Below are positions 11,094 to 21,929 of a DNA stretch of 64,000 nt, in pieces; the stretch's first letter is position 1, and the number at the start of each line of letters is the position of its first letter. This DNA is from Eledone cirrhosa. Its lineage: Eukaryota > Mollusca > Cephalopoda > Octopoda > Eledonidae. The position numbers and the translations under genes were made by a program. The stretch lies in contig OZ024743.1 in the NCBI GenBank assembly GCA_964016885.1, positions 17,035,499 through 17,099,498 of the forward strand. The letters run 5' to 3'. Under the pieces are notes generated by a model. The model was not told where the DNA came from. It did not search any database and worked only from the letters and a program-made list of their open reading frames with translations.

Positions 11094-14000
11094 ATGATCT
11101 CACTCAGAATAGGCAGCATAAATGCGCGTGGCTTGGGGTCGTCATGGAAGCAGGGCCACCTGCTCAACGACCTCTATTCACTAAACATAGATTTAGTGGC
11201 CATCAGCGAGACCAGAATCTCCGAAGCACAGGTTTTCGCACCGATATTCGGCGTCTACGATGTGTACGCATCTCCCAGCCGTCCGGGATCGGGGGAGGAG
11301 TTGCTGTGCTTTTTCGGAGAGGTTTGGATCTTGCCATACGGGCCATCTTCCTGGACCCAGAAGGTAAGTTGGTGGTGCTGGACGTGACCAGCGGAGACGG
11401 GCAAGCTTTCAGGTTAGTGGCCGTCTATGCCCCGACAGGAGCAGGGCGGCCTGATTTCTTCCGGCGTCTGGAGACCTTTCTTGGAACGTCCCGCTCTTTA
11501 GTGTTAGTGGGTGACTGGAACGGTCTCTTAGATGCACGCTGGGATTGTGTGGGATTAGTGGATAGGGAAGGAGGGTGCACGAGTCTCACCAACCTGCTCA
11601 GACGTTTTGAACTGTCTGCCAGGTACCGAATGGATTTCCCGAATGTACCAATGTGGACTTGGACAAATCGTATAGGGTCATCCAGATCATATCTAGATAG
11701 AATATTTTGTAGGGAAATAGATAGGTCTAGCATAGGCTGTCCACAATTCAAGATAGTCAGCTACACGGACCACAAATTCGTGATCTGTGTGCTTCACTTA
11801 GATAGGCTTCATAGACGAGGACCCGGCTACTGGAAGCTAAACGCGTCCTTACCAGCGCGCAAGACCTACAGAGACCGGATTAGCGAACTAGTTAAGCGGG
11901 CGTTGACGGGGGCCATCGTCAACAACAAGTGGTGGTTTGCTCTGAAAAGAGCAATTAGAATCGAGTCCATTAGGTTTAGTAAGACTTTAGCAATAGAGAA
12001 AAATAGAGCAGAGGGAGAATTAGTTAGAAAATTAGATGAGGCGCTTAGCAAAGGCATCGCGACCGACGTACTTGCGGCGAAATTGGCCCTTGACCAATTC
12101 TTCAATGCAAAGCACGAAGGCTGCGTTGTCAGAGCTAGGGTGCGTGCTCTCAGACACGAGGGGACGAAAGCCGTTCAATGGGCCCGAGTGGCGGGGGCGC
12201 GTCATCGCAACAAAGCCACGATCCGGTCTTTGGTGGACCACGACGGGCGCATGCTACTCGATCCCGGGCAAATGTGTGAAGCTTTTCAGCGACACTTCGC
12301 TCAACTGTTCGGGGGCAGTGGCGGCCCGGATCGAGGGATGGACTTTAGTGTCTACCTCGACGGACTGCCGCGGCTTTCGGCCACTGAGGCGGAGTGTTGC
12401 GAAAACCGATAACAACCGCTGAAGTACGGGATGCAATGACTAGTTGCACAAGGGGTAAATCGCCTGGTTTGGATGGTCTGCCCTATGAACTTTACGTACA
12501 AATGCCAAAATTGTTCGGAGGTCTCTTGGCGGACGTCTACTGCAACTGGCAACAGAACGGGAGAATTCCCAGCTCTGTGAGCCGAGGAGCGGTGGCGCTG
12601 CTGAGAAAGGATCCGAACAAGGGGGATAACATAGATAATTTTAGTCCCATAACTCTGCTAAACACAGAGTTCAAGATGTTGGCCAAGGTGCTAGCAAAGA
12701 GGTTGGCGCTTGTCGTTGGTGGTCTGGTGGGAGAGGCACAGACATGCGCCATTCCCGACAGATCCATCCAGGACAACCTCCACCTCATGCGATACATCGT
12801 AGAGAGGGTAGCTAGGGAACCTGGCACGGGTGGGTCTTTGATCAATTTAGATCAGTCGAAAGCCTTCGATAGGTTCGACCATCGTTACCTAGCGGCAGTC
12901 CTGAGGGCGGCTGGCTTTGGGCCCGTCTTCAGAGGCTGGATCGCTGCCTTGCACAGCGACATCTGCTCTGTAGTGAGAGTGAACGGTCACCTTTCGGAAC
13001 CGTTCAACATCATGCGCTCGGTCCGCCAAGGATGTCCCCTCTCGTCCCTATTGTACGTATTGACTCTCGAGCCATTACTGCACAAACTGGAGACGTTGAA
13101 GGGGGTCCCGCGCGAACTAGGATGCGGAAGATCCGTGTCAGCATATGCCGACGATGTCACCGTAGTGGTGTCGAACGCCAAACACATCGAGGCGATCGTC
13201 ACTACACTAAGAGAATACGAAGCGGTGACAGGAGCAATGATCAACCAGGAAAAGTCAGTGGGCCTGCAGCTCGGCACCTGGAGAGGCAAGTCCATGCCGT
13301 CCAACAGCGTCGTCGGGCGCTGGACGGACGGACCGGTTAAATTGCTAGGGGTCTGGTTCGGTCCAGACCTCCAGACGGACAAAAACTGGGACGAGGTGAC
13401 GAGCAGGGTGGCTTCTCTCACCCAGAAATGGGATGAGAGGAAGCTATCTCTGAAAGGTCGAGCGGAGGTGGCTAACGCGTACATCGCGTCCGTCATCTAC
13501 TACCGCCTGACCGTCGTACCTTGCCCTAAGCCCCGCCTGACTGCGCTCACAGCCCTCGACCAATCGGGCAATGTGATCGGTGGAAACTCCACCTTAGCGT
13601 TCTATAGGGGATTAGTGGAGGGGAAGAGCGACGACGTACTTGGAGAAACTCTGGGCGTCGACGAAAATCACTAGCCAATCACATCGGAAGGACTTTCGGA
13701 CCAGGGCCTATGGACAACTTCCAGAAATCCCTGGCCTGGCAGTGCTACCGGGGTGCTTTGCCAGTTCGGGATAAACTTTACAGGCATGGAGGTGCCGTCA
13801 ACTGGGCATGTCCGAGATGCGCACAGGGCGACGAAACCGTCCTGCACGCACTCGTCCAGTGTCCAAGCATTGCTGACTTGTGGGTTTATGTCGAACACCT
13901 GCTGTCACGTGTAGGACGGATCCGGCTATCAGCTGAGTCCATCGTGAGGATTGCCCCGCCCTCTTCCTTTAGCCGGGAAGGGCAGGAAGTTTTTATCTGT

Positions 14001-14225
14001 CTGGTGGCCATGGCGAAAGAGATAGTATGGTGGACACGTTTGAAAGGTCTGAAGACGAGCACTTACCTCTTCGGTGATGCCCTGATTAACTTTTTCAAAT
14101 TTCATCTGAAAAGGAAAATCAGGGTAGAGAGGGAAGTGCTCTCTTCCCAGCATTTTGTTGAGAGATGGGTGAGAGAAGCAAGTATGGCCCGAATGAATAG
14201 GCCTTCTCTGAGTATGTGTCTGTAA
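11094..14225 (+). pseudogene. T2 ORF2 protein (APE endonuclease, RT with YADD, C-terminal finger), near-intact
   Basis: The ATG at 11094 opens MISLRIGSINARGL. Endonuclease motifs: N (SINARGL), E (ISETRIS), Y (VYAPTGAG), GDWNG, MWTWTNR, SSRSYLDRI and YTDHK. RT motifs: KSPGLDGLPYELY, NFSPITLLNTEFKMLAKVLAKRL, LINLDQSKAFDRFDH (A), VRQGCPLSSLLYVLTLEPLL (B) and AYADDVTVVV (C). The C-terminal finger is CPRCAQGDETVLHALVQC. Lesions compared with T1/T3: loss of one G near 11291, loss of one base near 12405, a ~290-bp deletion near 13545, and loss of one base near 13671 creating the TAG at 13672-13674. The stop is 14223-14225. This is the best template in the window for the family consensus. Confidence 0.9.
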
Positions 14226-14469
14226 ATTAAAGGTGGAAAACTGGGAGAGGGCACTTGCCCTGGTGGTCAGGGCCACTGTGATCTTTTAATGGGCTTTCAC
14301 CACAAATGTCCCTCGGAAGTCTCCCCCCTATTGGGGAAATTTTCTTTGTTATTTTATTTCATCCTCTGTTTTTTTTTACACGCAGAAATGCCCATTTGTA
14401 CCGTCCTGTATTGTCCTGTACTGTCCTTAATGTCTACTTTATGTAAACCCTTGTGGTTAATAAAGAAAA

Positions 14470-14470
<1 letters not shown>

Positions 14471-14509
<39 letters not shown>
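14471..14509. repeat. (ATT)13 tail of T2, junction with D2
   Basis: A perfect ATT tract ends T2. The next bases are TTTATTATAGC, followed by the 3' flank of minus-strand D2. Confidence 0.97.
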
Positions 14510-14660
14510 TTTATTATAGCTGCATTTATCTTGCTTTATGTTCATACGAGTTATACCAATACACAACCAGTGACCTCAAGAGACAACAAGGTCCGCCATG
14601 TTCAAGTAAGAACATACATACTCACACATGCATCTTTAGGTGTTTAGACTTGTGATGTAC

Positions 14661-17600
14661 TTATACTGACAGAATCTTCCTTAGTATATGGGCAGTTCCC
14701 ATTAGTACTATCTTTTGTATTTCTCCTATACGCGGGTTTCCTGGGATTTGCGATAAGTAATCATTAGACCCCTTAGGTATCATTCCTAGAGCGCCTACAA
14801 CCACTGGTATTCTTTAACTTCTCAACTTCCACATTTTTCAAATTTCTATCTCCAGGTCCTTATACTTGCTCAATTTTTTAAATGTTTTTATATATACATT
14901 CTTATCTATTAGAACGGACATATCAATTAGCAGGCATACCCTCTTTTTAAATCCTTCAATATTATATCAGGTCTATTTGCATCTAGTTTTCGGTCTGTTT
15001 GGATGCTAAAGTTCTACAAGATTGAGATGTGATCTTTTTCAAGTATGGGGGGGGGGGGGATGATGCTCCCACCAATTCTTTTGATGGGGCAGGTCAAAAT
15101 GCTTACACATTATCCAATGTATCTATTGTGCAGCTCTGTCATGCTTGTTTAGGTATTCGGTTGGAGCTATAGGACTGCACATTGAAATTATATAGTCAAT
15201 GGTCTCTGGTTGTTTTTTACATACAGGGCATAATGGGCTGCATCCATTTTTTATTATGTTGGCTTGGTAATGTTTTGTTGGCAGACACTGATCTTGTGCT
15301 GATATAATCAGTCCTTCAGTCTCCGATTTCAGTCCAGAGGATGCCAACCACTGATGGGTTAAAGTTTTGTCAACATCACGATTGTTAGCTCGTTCTGGGT
15401 ATTTTCCATACAGAGACTTTTCTTGCCATTTCTTAGCCAGTTTCTGTAGCAGTTCTTTCTTTGCAGTTACTTTTACCTGCTTTGCTTTTTCTGTGTTTTC
15501 CATTTCAGCAGTAAATGGGACTTCTGAAATTTGTAGTCTATTACTGTATCTTTGTGCATCTTTTGTAATGGAGTATGATCTGTTGATGCTTTCGTGTTTC
15601 AAAACGAGTTTGATCATCCAATCATGTGATTCCCTTAGATATGTAGATAATGCAATTGTTGCAGTTTTCAACGCAATGTCTAACTGGATTAACCCACGTC
15701 CTCCTTCTTTCCTAGGGAGATATATTCTATCTGTATCTGCCTTAGGGTGATGCATTCTGTGCATGGTTAAGAATTTTCGAATTTTTGTATCGAGCCTTCG
15801 GATCTCCGTGTTTGACCAGTTGATGACATTGTAACTGTAGGTTACTACTGGTATGGCAAGCGTGTTTATGGCATCGATCCTATTCCTTGCATTCAATTCC
15901 GTTCTTAAAATTGCTCTTACTCTGCGGTAACATTCCTTCCTTATCCTTTCCCTCATTGTCGAGTGCTTGATTCCGTCTCCTTCACAAACACCTAGATATT
16001 TGTTAAGTTTCATCTTGATCAAGCTCTCTTATCACATTCCCCCGATCAAGATTAATGTCTGAACTTTTCAGCAGCCTTCCTCTGGTGAACGTTGCTTCGG
16101 CGCATTCATCTATTCCAAACTCCATTTTAATGTCCTCACTGAACTACTCCACAGTGGATAATAGCCCTTGCAATTGTTCATCATTTTTTGCAAATAGTTT
16201 CAGGTCATCCATGTAGAACAAGTGATTAATGATTTTTTAATAGACTTTATATCCATGTTTTGTTTGATTGAGTATTTTACTTAATGGTATAAGTGCGATG
16301 CATAATATAAACGGTGATAAAGAGTCACCCTGAACAATTCCACAATTAATATTAACTTCTCCAGCTTCCAGTGATTTTGTTTCACTATTGAAAAGGAGTG
16401 TCGTTTTCCATGTCTTCATCCTGAATGACAAAAACCTCCTGACAACGGGAGATATTTTGAAAATCTCTAAACATTTTTCAATCCAACTGTGTGGCAAACT
16501 ATCGAATGCTTTTTTTATAATCTATCCAAGCAATTAATAGATTTTTATGTCTATTATGACAATCTTCCAGTATCATTTTGTTAACCTAAAGCTGATCCTT
16601 ACAGCCATATGAGCCTCGTTTACACCCTTTCTGCTCAATGGGAAATAGGTCATTTGTTATCAGGTGGTCATATGTATATTCAGTTAGGACTGATGTTAAC
16701 ATTTCATACATTGTGGTCAAGCCAGTTATCGGTCTGTAATTGTTGGGATTATTTGTCTCACCATTCTTCGGAAGCAGGAATGTAATGCCGTTAACTAGCC
16801 ATGATGGTATCTTTTCTGGCTCCTTAACTATTTCATTGTAAAGTTGGGCTAACAGCTCAGGAGACTCTGTGAAGGCATTTATCCAAAAATGTTGTATTTT
16901 GTCTATTCCTGGGGATTTCCATTTGCTGGTTTTTCTTAGAGCCAAACGCAACTGTTCAATTGTTATATTTTCCCATATTTGTTCCTCAAGGTGAGCTGTA
17001 TCTTTCATTTGTCTGTCTATCCATGGGGCATGTATATTATGAACTATTTCTTTGGCCCAGTTCTTCTCCCAGAATTCTTGCACTTCCTCCTTGGGTGGTA
17101 TTGATTTAGCAGTTATTGTTGACTTACCAATTTTTCTGTAGAAGTTTATTTGGTTGTTTTTGAACATATTATTGTCCTTATAGAATCTAGATCGTTTTTC
17201 AAAGCGCCTTATACGAGCAGCTTCGGCCGACACGTTTTGCTTGATTATTTATATCAGCATGTCTATGTCACTTGTTGATTTTATACTGTACTTTCCTTTC
17301 AATTTTCTAAGTTTAGTTTGTTTAACATGTTCACCTACTTTATAGTTTGTTACAATTTCCATGTCAGATCGGAGTAGGTTTATTTGGCGATTGATGTTCT
17401 CTTGCCAAGTAGATTTCTTGTGGGAATTCTTTTGTTTTTTTCATCTTCACTCCACATAAGTGAGTGGTGACTTTAGCCGATGCATAATAGAGATGATTTA
17501 AATCAGTAATGTTTAGTTTGTTTGTGATGATAATGTTTTTGAGAATTATGTTAGTCTTGTGTATTATCTTTTGGTTCTGTTTGGAGTTCTGGATCTTAGG

Positions 17601-17878
17601 GAGGGTGTCTCGTTCCCCCATGTCAGATTCTTTCATTTTCATCCATTCGATCATAATTTCATCCTTCAAGTTGGCAAGTTCATTCTCATTCATTTCTTTA
17701 TCATTTACGATCTCATTGTTTTCATTTTGAGTTTCATCTTAAGCATGCACTCACTCCACTTTTTCGATCCGTTCTTTAATTTGTTCTGTTGTCAATGATT
17801 CCGCCCCAACCCTGGGATTCGAAGTGTTACAATTTACCTCGTTTTCACTGACACATGTTTCATTTCCCTCCGCTGACT
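14661..17878 (-). pseudogene. D2 polyprotein (RT, finger, PD-(D/E)XK endonuclease), decayed
   Basis: Read from 17878 leftwards: an acidic N-terminal stretch (ERIEKVE then a stop near 17750; MNENELANLKDEI), then the RT with KWKSPGIDKIQ and NNYRPITGL at 17233-16586. Next come MPHSWIEKCLEIF and CGIVQGDSLSPFIL at 16497-16237. Motif C is visible only out of frame near 16210. The thumb (RIYLPRKEGGRGLI) and GLKSETEGLIISAQDQ at 16022-15123 precede the finger CPVCKKQPETIDYIISMC. The endonuclease lies in broken frames at 15050-14770 (IQTDRKLDANRPDIILKD). The C-terminus is intact again at 14830-14661: VPVVVGALGMIPKG, then EIQKIVLMGTAHILRK and a TAA at 14661-14663. That C-terminal signature is typical of R2-like elements. 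Confidence 0.85.
15049..15059. repeat. Poly-G run within D2
   Basis: A run of eleven G in the endonuclease part of D2. It is one of the sites where the frame is lost. Confidence 0.9.
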
Positions 17879-17881
17879 TTG

Positions 17882-17903
17882 TTATTATTATTATTATTAT
17901 TAT
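17882..17903. repeat. (TTA)7 at the D2/T4 junction
   Basis: A short TTA tract between the 5' end of D2 (minus) and the 5' region of T4 (plus). It is the same kind of junction as at 3245-3309. Confidence 0.9.
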
Positions 17904-18120
17904 CGGTCTGTTCGGCCTTTTTTTGCTCGCTCCCAGTAAGTCGCATTGTTTGCCTGTTAAAATTATTTGTTGTTAAATATTTCTTGTTATGTAAGGGATA
18001 TAAGCCCTTAGACTTTCCTCTCTGAAAGGGATATGGGCCTTTTGGCATATGAACATTTGAATATTTGAACATTTGAACATTTGAACATTTTACTTTAAAA
18101 AAATTGTTTGAAAAAAAAAC

Positions 18121-20079
18121 ATGGCTGAGTCATGCCCCGCAGCAATATGTCTGCTGGCGTCTGACAAAAGCGTAAAAGTTGAGAGGGGCTTACAGACATT
18201 GTTAGAACATACACCACCACAAACAGCGTGAACAAATACAACACTGAGAACACTAATTTCGAAAAAAATACCACACCAACTACAACAATAACAGCGTCAA
18301 CCAAAATACAAACAACAGGAAAAATGACAACGAATGCAACAACGATGTTAACACCATTAACAAAACAAATAAACAACGACAACACCAACAGCAACAATAC
18401 AAATTGCACCGGAAACGATAACAACGGTGGCACAAAAAACACAACCATCTACAACAGCGATAACAGCAACAACACCGTTCGTGGCAGTAGCAACAGGAAC
18501 AACACCAACAACAAGTAGCGGCAGCAATAATGGTGCCGCTGAAAAATGGGCCACTTCTTTCGCAGGTGTGGCCCGAGATATAGAAACAGGGCTAGACACT
18601 GAGGAGGCGATGGGAATCGCATGATCCATGGTGTCGAGAAACCACAACAGAGTTTCCCTGAAACCTCCATCCGATTTCCTCAAAAACCAGAAACTGCGCA
18701 CGGTGACTTACCGCACCGTAAGCAAAATATCGCATCGGGTGGAGAGAGCCACGGAGGCTCAAATCCAAAAGGCCTTAGGGTGCGTCTGGGCACGCAAAAT
18801 CCACATCACCCGAAGCAAAAAGTTCGGCACAGTAGACGCCACATCCCAAGAGGCGAAGTCTCACTCTTTGGAAAACCTAAAGAGTGAGGAGATAATCTTG
18901 CTGCCCTCCTACTGCGGGCAGAAAATTGTGAGGGTCAAAGTGATCCAGGTCCCGCCCGACGTGTCCATACCTTGGCTGGCCGCGTCTGTACTGGATGGAA
19001 TCGAGGAGAAGACCACCATACTACAAATACAGAGAATTGGAAGAGAGAACTGGTCAGGAATAGGCATGCAAATGCTAATACAGACTGATTAGGAGTGCAT
19101 CGACGCCATCCCAGACCTCATAGTCCTCGAAGAAGTGCTCCATCTCCCTATAACCCTATCTCTGTGGGCAGAAGGGTAACCTGGGGCCTTCTGCCTGCAG
19201 AAGACATCCAAGAAGAGGGCCCCCCTCCTTCCAACGCCTGATCCGCTGCTACCAAGAGCAGGGCAGGCAACTGAGGCTGAAGACCCTTCCATGGTGCGTA
19301 GGATGGCAACATCCATGGCACCAATACCCAGGCCACTGTAACTAAAGCAGAGGCAACAGTGGCTCAACACCAACAGTGGCAGTAGCTACGCCGGCTGTAA
19401 AATCGCCGGAGCGGACTCAACTACCACCACCAACAGCAGTGGAGCTCATGACCCTCCTGGACGCCGCGGGTCCGACATGGAGTGTGAGGTGGGAGGGAAC
19501 AGGCAAACGGTCTGCCACAAAAAAAAGAAAGAAGAGAAAAAACCCTTAGCTTCACTCTCCAAAGGCGAGGCGGACAAAGAGGGGTAAAGGGCAGACAAAG
19601 AGGGGTAAAGTCTGCAAGGAGACTTGCAACAACACCACCACTATCACAATCACCACCACAAGCATCACCACCAACAACAACCACACCACCACCAGCATCA
19701 CCAAAAACACCAACATCGCAAACACAAAAAACACAGACACCCGACAGCAACAACAAGAAAACAGTAACAAAATCACCCCTACCCCCAACAAGTTCACAGC
19801 CATAAACATGGCAAATAAAGAACTCCTACAACACATAAAGCAGCACACAGACAAAAAAACAACAACACATCTACTACACCTCACCAACACCAAGAACTTC
19901 CCCGCCAAACATAATCATGATTGAAATCTCAATAGGACATTACAAACTTTACAAACGCAATTGAAGTTTTCAGAGGGTCGGTTACCAAGAGGATATACAC
20001 CGACATCCTCTTGGTAACACCGATGACCAGCCAAAGAGACGGTTCTACTGTCCCTTCACCACACGATCAAGATAAGTGA
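18121..20079 (+). pseudogene. T4 ORF1 protein, frameshifted, zinc knuckle largely lost
   Basis: The start MAESCPAA sits in the same A-rich context as the T2 start. The N-terminus is Thr/Asn-rich with shifting frames (18228-18624). The central domain at 18628-19092 is clear: TYRTVSKISHRVERATEAQIQ, LLPSYCGQ, VPPDVSIPWLAASVLDGIEE and ENWSGIGMQML. It ends at a TAG at 19090. The region that should hold the CCHC knuckle (~19160) is shortened and only CLQKTSK-like residues remain. The conserved C-terminal end (RIYTDILL, then TSQRDGSTVPS) is readable up to the TGA at 20077-20079. Confidence 0.75.
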
Positions 20080-20111
20080 TCCTTTCTCACTTACTCCGTT
20101 TCTCATCCAAC

Positions 20112-21653
20112 ATGGCTGTACGTATAATAGGTAGTATAAATATAAGTGACCTGGGGTCATCTTGGAAGCGGGGTCACCTGCTCAACGACCACAGGTCACT
20201 AAACATAGATGTGGTGGCCATCAGAGGGAACAGAAACTCCGAAGCATGAGCCTTCGCACCGACATCTGGTAGCTACGATGTATACGCATCTCCCAGCCGT
20301 CCAGGAACGAGGGGAGAGGTTTCCGTGCTTTTTCGGAGAATCTTGCATCTCGCCATACGGGCCATCTTCCTGGACCCAGAAGGTAAGTCGGTGATGCTGG
20401 ATGTGACCGGTTGCGAAGAGAATTATTTCAGAATAGTAGCCGTCTACGCCCCAGCAGGGGCAGGACGGCCAGATTTCTTCAGGCGTCTAGAGACCTCTCT
20501 TGGAACGTCCCGCTCTTTAGTGTTAGTGGGCGACTGGAACGGTATATTAGATACACGCAGGGATTATGTGCTGCTAGTAGGCAGGGCAGGATGGTGTAGA
20601 AACTTCAACAACCTGCTCAGACGTTTTGAACTGTCTGACAGATATAGACTGGGTTATCCGAATGTGCCAATGTGGACATGGGAAAACCGCATCGGGTCAT
20701 CTAGATCGTATTTAGATAGGGTATTCGGTAGGGAAACATATAAGGCTAGTGTAGCCTGTCCACAATTTAAAGTAGTCGAGTATACGGACCACAAATGTGT
20801 GATCTGTGAAGGTGACTTAGATAGACTGCATAGGCAAGGGCCAGGCTACTGGAAGCTGAACGGTTTTCGTTCCCGGCGCGCAGTTACAGAGACCGGATTA
20901 GCGAATTAGTTAAGTGTGCGCTGACGGGTGCGATCGTCAACAACATGTGGTGGTTTACCCTGAAAAGAGCTATTAGAGTAGAATCGATAAGGTTTAGCAA
21001 AGGAGTAGTGATAGAGCAAATAGAGTAGAGAAAGTGTTAGTTAGAAAGCTGGAAGAGGCGTTTAGGATAGGCATCGCAACCGACGTGCTTGCGGCGACCA
21101 ATTCTTGGCACTCGATCAATTCTTCAACGCAAAGCATGAAGGCTGCGTTGTCAGAGCTAGAACGCGTACTCTAAGAGACGAGGGGATGAAAGCCGTTCAA
21201 TGGGCCCGGGTGGTGGAGGCATGACGTGGCAACAAGTCCAAAATTCCGTCTTTGCCTGAACAAAACGGGCGCATGTTGTTCGAACCCGAGCAGATGTGTG
21301 TGGCTTTTCAACAGCACTTTGCTCAATTGTTCGGGAGCGGCGGCGGGCTGGATCGGTGTATGGAATTCGGGGCATACTTCGACGGACTGCCGCGGCTCTT
21401 GACGACCACAGCGCAGTGCTGCGAAATACCGATAACAGCAGGTGAAATACAGGGCGCGATGTCTGACTGCACGAGGGGTAAATCGCCAGGTTTGGATGGT
21501 CTGCCCTACGAGCTTTATCCGTATATGCCAGGCATGAAGAGAAAAATCAGGGTGGAGAGGCAAGTGCTGCCTTCTACTAAGTTTGTTCAAAGGTGGGTTA
21601 AAGTGTCGAGTTTGGTCCGAGTGAACGGGCCTGCTCAGCGTATACGCTTGTAG
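20112..21653 (+). pseudogene. T4 ORF2 protein: endonuclease kept, RT deleted, C-terminal end fused
   Basis: The ATG at 20112 opens MAVRIIGSINISDLGSSWKR. The endonuclease is open at 20325-20909 with VYAPAGAG, GDWNGI, MWTWENR, SSRSYLDR and YTDHK. The linker is frameshifted (20910-21250). At 21252-21653 the sequence runs into the RT entry motif KSPGLDGLPYELY. It then jumps at about 21533 directly to the protein's last ~45 residues (KRKIRVERQVLPS, stop 21651-21653). Compared with T2, RT motifs from the fingers through YADD and the C-terminal finger are all missing (~1.6 kb or more). Confidence 0.85.
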
Positions 21654-21917
21654 ACTGAGGAGTGGGAAACGTGAGAGAGGGCGCTTGATCTAGTGGTCAC
21701 TGTGGCCGTGGTCTTTTGTGTAGTTTTCACCACGAGTGACACTCGGAGGTTTCCCCCTTCTTGGGAAATTTTTGTTGTTTGAAATTCTTTTGATTTCTAT
21801 CCCGATTTTGTTATGACCTGTTTACACGACCAAAACACACTTTGTATCGCCGTGTACTGTTCTGTGCCGTCTGTAATGTTTTTATTTGTGTCAGCCCTTG
21901 TGGCCAATAAAGAAACC

Positions 21918-21928
21918 ATTATTATTAT
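21918..21928. repeat. Short (ATT)n tail of T4, junction with D3
   Basis: An ATTATTATTAT tract after AATAAAGAAACC, followed directly by D3 3' flank. Confidence 0.85.
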
Positions 21929-21929
21929 A

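Larger units (their letters stand above)
8871..14509 (+). mobile_element. Tx1-like LINE, copy T2, the best preserved full-length copy
   Basis: The layout is the same as T1: 5' UTR 8871-9079, ORF1 9080-11059, ORF2 11094-14225, 3' UTR, AATAAA at 14459-14464 and (ATT)13. It lies head to tail behind T1. It retains a complete endonuclease and all RT core motifs, with only a few single-base lesions and one ~290-bp in-frame-looking deletion near 13545 compared with T3. Confidence 0.9.
14510..17881 (-). mobile_element. R2/R4-type LINE, copy D2, distinct subfamily
   Basis: A minus-strand element whose 3' end faces the (ATT)n tail of T2. It differs clearly from D1 and D3 in sequence but has the same domain order. 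Its coding sequence runs up to the (TTA)n at 17882. Either the element is 5' truncated there, or the tract is an Asn run inside its own ORF and the element extends to ~18.07 kb. Confidence 0.8.
17904..21928 (+). mobile_element. Tx1-like LINE, copy T4, a different subfamily with a large internal deletion
   Basis: ORF1, ORF2 and 3' UTR are recognisably related to T1-T3 but much more diverged. The 5' leader is unrelated and carries about five imperfect copies of ATTTGAAC at 18049-18090. The tail is AATAAA (21906-21911) plus a short (ATT)n. The 5' boundary is uncertain: it could lie anywhere from 17904 to ~18.1 kb if the TTA tract belongs to D2. Most of the RT is deleted, so T4 could only have moved in trans, if at all after the deletion. 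Confidence 0.78.
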
